From Cladocopium goreaui (Eukaryota; Sar; Dinophyceae; Suessiales; Symbiodiniaceae): DNA of 64,000 bases. Location: assembly GCA_947184155.2 (NCBI GenBank), contig CAMXCT020000392.1, positions 8,993-72,992 on the forward strand, given 5' to 3'. The translations under genes were made by a program, and so were the position numbers. Within the stretch, counting starts at the first letter, position 1; each line of letters starts with the position of its first letter. Below the pieces are notes generated by a model, which searched no databases, was not told where the DNA came from, and saw only the letters and a list, made by a program, of their open reading frames with translations. Positions 45,842-54,400 of the stretch are shown here, piece by piece.

Positions 45842-48800
45842 AGCCCCATGGATTTCTTCCCTTCGGACCTCATCCAGGTGCCCCTCCGAATCCCAGGAGC
45901 ACAGCAAGCAACGAAGCTCCTGGAGATATGGATTTTCCTGATCAACCATGGCTTATAGTGGTTAATAATGGTTAATCTAGGTTAAAACAATCATAAACCA
46001 CCCATGACTGGGAATGGTAAACATACCACCTATTGATGGTGATGACTGGGGGATGGTTTTAATTATTGTTTTAACCACATTATGGTGCTTGATAATGGTT
46101 ATATAACAGTTTTCATGTTCTGCTGAATCATCAAGCATGGTCCCAGCGGTTGATATGACCACAAAACAGCGACAACCATGGATCAACCAGTATATAGTGC
46201 TTGATCATGGTTAATAGTGGTGAATAATGGTGATTCATGGCCAAGGTGGTGATGTTCCTGGGATTTACCCTTTGGGAATCTGCAGAATCCCCGAACCACT
46301 GGAGGTGGGGAGAATCATCGACAAAAATGCTGGAAATTCTCCGTTGCCACGTTTGATGACCGGAGGATACAATGATCAAACCAGGCCTTTAAGATGGCCC
46401 TTAAAATGGCGGCGGATCTTTTTTTCCAAAGCTGGATGGCTTTTGATACTGTTGATACTGACACTGATGGGTCTGAGCGTGGAGGTGAACTCACTAGCAA
46501 TTTATGGCTAGAAGCCATGGGATGGTGAACATACATAAAATCGCATGTTTTGCCCGTAGAAACGAATCACCAACACAGGGCTTACTGTGACATACAATGC
46601 ATATATACGAATATAATATGATCTACGGGCAACGAGATGTCATGATACTATCGTGATACTATGGCACGTGCCTCCTCACTCGGGATGTCAACAGCCTCAC
46701 CGTTGCTGCATTCCTGTGGCGGGGGTCCAAATGCTGCATCTGGAAATTCAGGGTTGTCTCAAAATCTGAAACTACAAAATCCTTTAGAAAACTGATGAAA
46801 ATGGTTTTCCCCATTCAATCTGCTTTGGAAAATTGCCTCCCCATGTTTTCCTATGCTTTCCCGCGGCTTTCCCTATTGAAATTGCTGCCATTCCTTGCCG
46901 CACTTGGCAAAGAAGTTCAGGAAGGAGGTTTCGTTCACCACACGTTCCTGAGAAAATGCTGCTGCAGATAGGTCCCAGCTAAAGGGACATGAAGATCTTG
47001 CATAACCAAAGTCAATCCCTGTCCGGGTTGGTTGGTTTGAAATTTGCCAGCAAAATTTTCACCAGCTAGGCTAGATATGAAGGTTTTCTTCCTGCAAGTT
47101 TGTTGTAGCACAACTTCTTCGAACGAACCAATCATGATTGACCATGATTAACCATGGTTAGCCAACGTTAACCACCATCAACCGTTATTAATCATGGTTT
47201 AACCATTGTTAACCAACATTTGACCAATATTGACCGTCATTAATAAACCAAGTTTAACCATTTCATCATGTTCTACATGCCCCTGGCACCATGCCAAACA
47301 CTCCATCCTGCCCCATCCTGCCCCATCCTGCCCCATCCTGCCCCATCCTGCCCCATCCTGCCCCATCCTGCCCCATCCTGCCCCATCCTGCCTTGCCGTT
47401 GGAGGCAGACATTGCTTCGAAGACTGCATCGTTCAGAAGATCTTTGGCCTGAAACCATCTGGAGGTTTTCATGGGGCGTAGCCGCCAGCTGGAGGGTGAC
47501 AAATTCACAATCCCAAAACAAAAATGGATGACTTTAGGGGTAACCCCAGTTTAGGAGACCTCTGGGTTTATCTGAAATTGGAATCATTCAATCGCCATTG
47601 AATGGGGAATATGATGATAAATCATCAAGTTTGGGGGTTGTTTTCCGACAAACCAATCTGAAACCCAGCCACAGTCCCCTCTGGCATGGCCCCCAAAATG
47701 AACAGATCGACCTCCTTGCGGACTCTACGGGTGTCCCATGATCTTCCCTTCCCGCGGACGGTTTATGGCCGCTTCGTACTGTTTAATCTGAAATTTGACA
47801 CTTGGTCAATCGGTTCAACTGGTCGATAGTTTCAAGCCCCCTGAAATCTATTTGTCAAGTGGGATTAACATGCCCTTCCTGAGGATGAAATCGATTTTTT
47901 TGAAACCACATGAAAGCACCAACCAGTCATGCAAGCCCATGACCAGCACTCTCCTTTTTCCACTGGTTTCGGTGAGTTTGGGAGGTGCCACACTCTGACC
48001 TCCGCAATGGGGGCAATGGGAGCTGCTTCTGCTTCCAGCCATGCCAGCCATCCGAATGCCCAGTGAATGAGAAAGGCCACAGCCTTTTCCACAAGAGCGC
48101 AATCATTTCTTCATATGTTGGCCATGTATATGTATGGCCTGTTTGGCCATGTGTCCTGTCAATTCCCAACTGCTAGCTGAACAAATGCTTACACTTACAC
48201 TTACACGTCTAGTCACCAGTTGTGTGGCAGCGACAAGCTGCCAACATCATCTCAAGTTGGGCTTGAAAATTCAAGTGAGGCTGGCTAAGATCATTCTTTG
48301 CCTTTGGCATCTGTGGCAGTTTTTGGGCCTTGAAACCCCTTGGAAAGGGATCCAAGGAGACCTGCTCAGACTTCGGGGAAAATGGGGGTTTCCGCTCTCA
48401 CCAAGCGATTTTTTACACGTGTGTGTCCCTCACCAAATACCTGGCGAGGTGATGAATGGTGATAAGTCAGTGATACCCTCTGGTAATTTGTCACATAGCT
48501 ATTGAAAATTGCTATTTATAGTGAGTTTTTCCATGAAAAATTGTGATTTTCCATAGTTATGTTAGTTTGCCAGAGGGTAAGCTTATTCGAAGATGACCAC
48601 CGTTTACAACTTTAAAAATGGAGACATTTCAACTGCCAAGAGGAGAAATGCAGGGAACCGCCGTTGGACTGCTTAATTTTCCTGGCAACTGGATTCTCGC
48701 CTCCAAGCTTGTTCTGGATGTCTTGGCTCATTCTTCCAGTGGTCAGCAGCCAGTTCTGTGCCTCCAAGTAGTTGGTTGGGGCAATACCTCAGCTGCCCTA

Positions 48801-49281
48801 GCGGCTAGCAACAGCCAAACACGCCAAAATTAGGCCCAACAAAATGCTGGACCCGTGGAAGCAGATCTGACCCCCATGAATTTCACTCCGCATCGCCCAT
48901 TGTCTTTCGCCAATCTATGCTCAGATGCGAATAGCCTGGTTCCAATATTCGGATGCCTTGTCCTTGCCATGGGGCGAATGCAGCGGTATGAGACCAGAAC
49001 TGAGGCATGCCAAAGGCATGCGGGGGTCCAAAACGGGCACCAAGATTGCCAAGAACCTACTAGAAATTGCCATTTTGGGGTCAATACCCTCTGGTAAACT
49101 AACACAACTATGGAAAATCACCATTTTTCATGGGAAAACTCACTATAAATGGCCATTTTCAATAGCTATGTGACAAATTACCAGAGGGTACCTGCTCTGA
49201 AAGCCAAAGATCGTAGAGAACGGTGGACTTGTCCAACGCACCCTTCTTCTCGGCCCTTGTCGCCTGGTCGTGATAGATGAC
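45842..49281 (-). CDS. series of exons of one or more unknown genes
   Basis: Well-bounded minus exons are 49192-49281 (VIYHDQATRAEKKGALDKST, then VLYDLWLSEQ), about 48690-48787 (IAPTNYLEAQNWLLTTGRMS), 48000-48108 (VEKAVAFLIHWAFGWLAWLE), 47654-47724 (VRKEVDLFILGAMPEGTV), 47392-47448 (AKDLLNDAVFEAMSASNGK), about 46890-46947 (ERVVNETSFLNFFAKCGKEW), 46660-46739 (AAFGPPPQECSNGEAVDIPS), 46269-46329 (FVDDSPHLQWFGDSADSQR) and 45842-45937 (ENPYLQELRCLLCSWDSEG). All have AG acceptors and most have GT donors; the 47392 exon fits a GC donor. No domain is recognised. They could be the 5' part of the module-protein gene downstream, but no start or stop fixes the borders. Confidence 0.55.
45970..46080. mobile_element. 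MITE-like element, family B
   Basis: The core ataaaccacccatgactggg to gggggatggtttt is like the copy at 16.5 kb in the same orientation, with arms ggttaaaacaatc on the left and attgttttaaccacat on the right. It lies in an intron, about 35 bp upstream of exon 45842-45937 on the minus strand. Confidence 0.65.
47290..47392. repeat. 10-bp minisatellite (ccccatcctg)
   Basis: Ten near-perfect copies of ccccatcctg. On the minus strand the array begins exactly at the 5' end of an intron (exon AAG, then GCAGGATGGG), so the repeat unit itself forms the GC-type splice donor. Confidence 0.92.
48474..48579. mobile_element. family-A inverted-repeat element (106 bp)
   Basis: Same ends (taccctctgg, ccagagggta) and length as the copies at 45.06 and 49.09 kb. 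It lies in the non-coding stretch between exons 48690-48787 and 48000-48108. Confidence 0.85.
49085..49190. mobile_element. family-A inverted-repeat element forming a splice donor
   Basis: A complete 106-bp copy. On the minus strand the preceding exon ends GAGCAG at 49192, followed by G and then the element's TACCCTCTGG. The donor G|GTACCC is thus built from one host base plus the element's end. The other end, TTTACCAGAGGGTA, contains acceptor-like AG dinucleotides. Confidence 0.85.
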
Positions 49282-49494
49282 CTGAGCCAAAACGGTCACA
49301 GTTTCTGTGTCCGGACCCAGAAACCCCTCTGCCTAGTTGGATGCGCATCCAGGCATCCCAGAAAATCAGTGATTCGAAACCATGAACCAACTGTGTACAT
49401 ACATATATTTAAAGGAAAAAAAAACAATATATAATAGCAATTGTTTTTGGATTTTTTTTTTTACAGTTTTGGATTTTTTTTTGGGTTTCGTGTT
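49282..49494. other. intron or upstream sequence
   Basis: Upstream of the last supported minus exon. The minus acceptor region reads CCGTTTTGGCTCAG. Poly-T runs lie at 49440-49490. No exon supported. Confidence 0.4.
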
Positions 49495-49845
49495 TCCTCA
49501 ATTTTTCCATTGTTTTCTTCAATTTTCCAAGGTTTTCTTCAATTGTTCCATGGTTTTCTTCAAATTTTTGATGGTTTTCTTCAATTTTCCAAGGTTTTCT
49601 TCAATTTTTCCATGGTTTTCATCAAATTTTGATGGTTTTCTTCAATTTTTCCATAGTTTTCTTTAATTGTTCTATGGTTTTCTTCAATTGTTCCATGGTT
49701 TTCTGTGAGTTTTCCATGGTGTTCTTCAATTTTTCCATTGTTTTCTTCAATTTTTCCTTGTTTTCTTCAATTTTTCCCTGGTTTTCTTCAATTTTTCCAT
49801 GGTTTTCCATGGTTTTCTGTAAGTTTTCCATGTTTTTCTTCAATT
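49495..49845. repeat. degenerate 22-bp minisatellite
   Basis: About sixteen copies of ttttcttcaatttttccatgg with small changes (tgttcc, tttcca, tttgatgg). It keeps frames open (Phe-rich plus, Glu/Lys-rich minus); not coding. Confidence 0.9.
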
Positions 49846-49953
49846 ACATGATTATTTGTAGTTTATTTTGGGATCACAGCTGTGTATAAACACAACCACA
49901 AATATGTCATATATATATATATGTATACGTATGTATATCTATATGTAAATAAT

Positions 49954-49954
49954 A

Positions 49955-49985
<31 letters not shown>

Positions 49986-50052
49986 CTTGTTCTTGTTCTT
50001 GTTCTTGTTCTTGTTCTTGTTGTTGTTGTTGGTGGTGGTGGTGGTGGTGGTG

Positions 50053-50084
<32 letters not shown>

Positions 50085-50565
50085 GGTGTTGTTGTTGTTG
50101 CTGTTGCTGTTGCTGTTGTTGTTGTTGTTGTTGTTGGTGTTGGTGTTGGTGTTGTTGTTGTTGGTGGTGGTGGTGGTGGTGGTGTTGTTGTTGTTGCTGT
50201 TGTTGCTGTTGTTGTTCTTCTTGTTGCTGTTGTTCTTCTTGTTGCTGTTGTTCTTCTTGTTGCTGTTGTTGTTGTGGTTGTAGCTGTTGTTGTTGCTGTT
50301 GTTCTTCTTGTTGCTGTTGTTGTTGCTGTTGTTCTTGTTGCTGTTGTTCTTATTGTTGTTGTTGTTGTTGTAGTTGTTGTTGTTGCTGTCGTTGTTGATA
50401 AAAAGCGGGTGGTTACTATGATTTTGTTACATGTTACAAAATTTGCGTTTTGTGGTTGCCTTGTTGTTTGCCGTTTGTTGCTGTTGCAGCTGCCGCAAAG
50501 CGTTTGTTGTCGTTGTTGTTGCTGTTGTTCTTGTTGTAGTTGTTGTAGTTGTTGATTAAAAAAAA
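49954..50565. repeat. TTG/TTC/GTG/CTG trinucleotide repeat
   Basis: An interrupted array of ttg, ttc, gtg and ctg triplets for about 430 bp, resuming at 50480-50555. It is Leu/Val-rich in every plus frame and not coding. It borders the 3' side of the copia-type element. Confidence 0.92.
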
Positions 50566-51451
50566 AGCGGGTGGGGGGGTGCAGGGGGGAGGGCTGAAGA
50601 GGGGCCCTAGCGTCTACTTCAAGATCAGCTAAGGCGTCTTCCCCAATGACAGCACTCTTTTACTCTCAGCCTGTTGCCGGTCAGTGCTTGTCTACAGGGT
50701 TACTCTATATACCTCTTGAGCCTTGACGGGCGCATATAAATGTGCTCAATACTCATGCGTGTACCTATGTAGGTATTAGGTCGAAACAAAAACACAGGCA
50801 CAAATTCAAAAGCAATGAGTAGAGCACTACGCCTTGCCGTACCCAATTGGTATTAAGAGTATCTTCCTGACTTCTCTACACAATGGCAAATAGCAAAAGA
50901 AACCGGAGTTACGCAGTGGCTTCGAATTGAAAAACACGTGAAAGCAGCGAATGTCCTAAGGACATGTCGAAAAAGAACAGCGGATTCGCTAATTTTTCCA
51001 GTAGTGACCAATGGTGCTTCGCGCACGGTCTCTCCACAGGCAAAATGCCTCGCTCTACCGGTGAAAGTTCGAATTGAAAAGTTCGGGTTCGCAAGATTCA
51101 GAAATTCAGGTCATACGAAAACAATTGACCAAATCACGAAATAAACGGAAATAGCGGATCTCCAAAGTTGCTCATTCAAGCAAACAATGGACTGAAATCG
51201 AAGTTGGTAAATTTTTGAAGTTCGCTCCATTCGGAGTGGTCTGCTCGCCGGATGATTCATGGAGATAAATGTATATAGTATCTCTATTTACAAGAGTCTC
51301 TATTTTACATTAAATTGAAGTTCAGACACTTGTGGCATTATCTCTATCTAAAAGAGTATATGCCATCTGTGTGAAATAAGTTGAACGCACAGAAAAACTA
51401 TACACGGCTTCTCATGCTTTGTTATCTTCAATTAAAGAAGTGTACACTCAC
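50566..51451. other. non-coding 3' region of the copia-type element, possible 3' LTR
   Basis: Lies directly downstream (minus strand) of the last reading frame of the element and has no reading frame. It would be the place of the 3' untranslated region and 3' LTR. The 5' LTR is outside the window, so LTR borders cannot be proved. A 17-bp string, caggcacaaattcaaaa, at 50795-50811 recurs exactly at 57115-57131. Confidence 0.4.
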
Positions 51452-54400
51452 TCATCGCCACTCACTTGATCTCCATGGTCTGGACGCTGAAGATGAGGAT
51501 CCACCCCACTCTGTGTTGCCCTGATACGTCGATGCTTGATCTTCATATGCCTTTCTCTTTTTCTCCTTCTGTCTTTCCTTTCTTGAATCAGCATACTGCT
51601 TCTTCTTGTAGGCCTGTTTGTAATGATGTCGTTCATTCCATGACATATCAGAAGGATCAAGATGGATAAGAATTGGATTATGAGCATCGCGATCATTTGG
51701 AGCAACCATGAAGATGTTGTGATCACCATGTAAGCAAGTTTCATTTACCTTGAAGTAAAATTCACCCACATAGTTCATGTGATCTTCATCCTCAAAGTCT
51801 TCTGGGTGTTCCTCACACATCAAACGTGAATGACCCCACTCAACAACTGTTAACATACAACAATCACCTTTACCAGTTGTCTTCTTCATGATCTCGTCGG
51901 TGTATGTTGCTGTTGTAATGCCATCCAAGTGCGTTGCAAGAAAATCCAAGTCACGATAACTGCAAGAAATGAAATGCTTGACCCTGATTGGAGGGCAAGT
52001 TGGATCAAAATTCTTGCGCATGGCTTGTGTTGCAACACCTACCATTCTGTTAATCCAGAATTGGATAAGGCTGTGTTGATATGTAGGGACACCTGGAGAT
52101 TTTGGTGTGCTGTAATAGCATGCCTTGTTTCCATCACCTGCGATGAAGTCAACTTGATATCTGGCACACTCAAAAGCCATAACAGCTAAGCACTCACCAA
52201 CAATCCCAGCAGAGTCTGATGCATACTTCTGTCCGACGTGATAAACGCACACACGTGTCATTCTCATCCTAGCTCTTGTCAAGTCAACAATCTCATCTGT
52301 ATCTCGATCCTTTGTCTTTCCCCAAGATACTTCAAAGATTGCCCATGAGACTTGTCGAACTCGTGTGTCGTTGTCATCTGTGTGATATCCAGCAATTTGC
52401 TTGATATAGCCATCCTTTCCAAGGCGAGCTGCCACCATCAAGTCATGATAGTCATTGAAGCAAGTTTTAAAGTCAACCTCGTCGAGTCTTTCTCTGTGAG
52501 GATACAACGAACCAGCCTCGCAATTCATGAAAAGATGTCCTCCAAAGTTCTTGATGACATTGATGAAGTAATTGTTGAACTGTGATTTGGTTTCATCAAA
52601 TTTTTCATGATCCTCATCGATAGTGTAGTCAATGTGTGGAATGAATTGTTGAAATCTTTCTGGAACCGGGCATTTTTCAAATCTGTTTCTGCACCAGTTT
52701 CCCAAATTCCAAAACATTGCTGTTATCTGTGGAGAGGATCTGTATGGAAATTCAGCATCCTTGTACGTTGGGTCTGATAGGCCTCCACCTAAATACCTGT
52801 AAGCCAAGCTATGCAAGATCATACAGTAAGGCAAGACCTTGTGGTCCTCAACGTAATCTTGGAGTACCCTTGTGAGATTTCCAAAATCGTCATCAATCCT
52901 CTTTTCTGCTTCTTTTGAGGATCTTTCTGCTTTGTCTTGATGAAGAGGATGCATCCTTGGATCACTACAACCATATTCAATGCGCTGATTAAGTTCTTGT
53001 AATTCTAGTTGTGGATCCTGATTCTTGTGTCTGGCAATGTACTCAACCATCAACTGGTCATCTGTAAGATGGTACCAAAAATCATGATGTGGAGACATGG
53101 TCTTCCTGTACTTAACATGCCAAAACATATGTCGATGCTTCGAAGACGCTGGATAACCTTTGTTGTAAAATCCTGCCCATTCACCATGGTAACCATCTGA
53201 AAAACAATCCTTCAATCTTCGAAAAACTGAATCATCTTCGTTTCCAGTGATATCTTGACCATAGTAAAGTCGAACTGCAGGTTTCACTTCAGGAGCTGTC
53301 TCATCATCTTGAATGTCTGTCTTCTTCTCCCCTGATTCCTCCTTTTCTGAGGAGCGTTCAGGTGGAGCTGATTCCTCTTTCTCTGAAGAGCCTTCAGCTG
53401 GGACATGTGGCTCCTGTGTGTCTTTTTCTTCTTCTTTTTCTTCGTCAGCAATCTTCTCTTCTTCATCCTTTTCTTTCTCTTGTCCTTCTTCTGGTTTGAC
53501 AAAACTTTCCTTGATCTTTCGTTGAACATTCTGATTGCACATACTGATCCATTTCAATGTACACTCAACCAATTTGTCATCATCAGTTTCCAAAATGATA
53601 TGTTTGTCCTCAATGTTCAAACTTTCAATGGTATGCTTGTACTCAGGATCACCTGCGCCTGGTCTTTGAAGATCTGGAAGTGGAGTGTCTGGATCATCGT
53701 CCACCATATGAGGATCCTCTGCTCCAAAGAAATTTTCTGCGCCAAGGTGTTCATTGTCCTTGAGAACTTGGTCAATATCCAGTTTGAACTCATAGTACTT
53801 GTCGTAAGAGATCTCATAACCCATCATAGGTGCATACTGCTCCATAAATGTTGAAAAGGAAGCATCTGATAATGCTGACATCATCAACCATAATGAGAAG
53901 AAGCTTATGTCACCACGTTCAAGGGGTTGACCTCCTTCAAGATCATCTCCTGTGAGGACTGATTGGCCTGCGAGTGTAATATCATGGAGGATCTGTCTGT
54001 GCTCTGGTTTGAGTTGCCTGACTAAGAACAGTCCCTGTCGATCTTCCATATTTCTTCGAGGATTTGCATCAGGTAATACCTCACTTTCTTGTTGTGGTTG
54101 TGTTTCCTCTCTTTCTTGAGAGCATACACCTTCTTCCTCTCTTTCCTGAGAGCCTGATGCCTTTTCCTCCTCTTTCCTGACAAAAACTTGTAGTCTTGGC
54201 AAAAACTCCAAATCATCTTCAGCATCATCATCATCGTGACCTTCCATGTCCACATTCTGTTGCTCTGATCCTGGGATGTGAGCGATCTTGTCCTTTCCAG
54301 CTACCCAGATGTAGCCATCGAGCTTTGTAGATGTGTGGAAGTCACCTGAACCGCATTCCCTGACCTTTGTCCTTGCTCTTGCAGATTGATGGAATGCTTC

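Noticed and set aside
49268-49292. Possible relict of the dinoflagellate spliced leader (CCGTTTTGGCTCAG on the minus strand)
   Set aside because: Only partly matches the spliced-leader end, and it stands exactly where an ordinary splice acceptor is needed.
49382-50555. Phe-, Leu- and Val-rich frames
   Set aside because: They arise from the 22-bp minisatellite and the TTG repeat, with no start or splice context.
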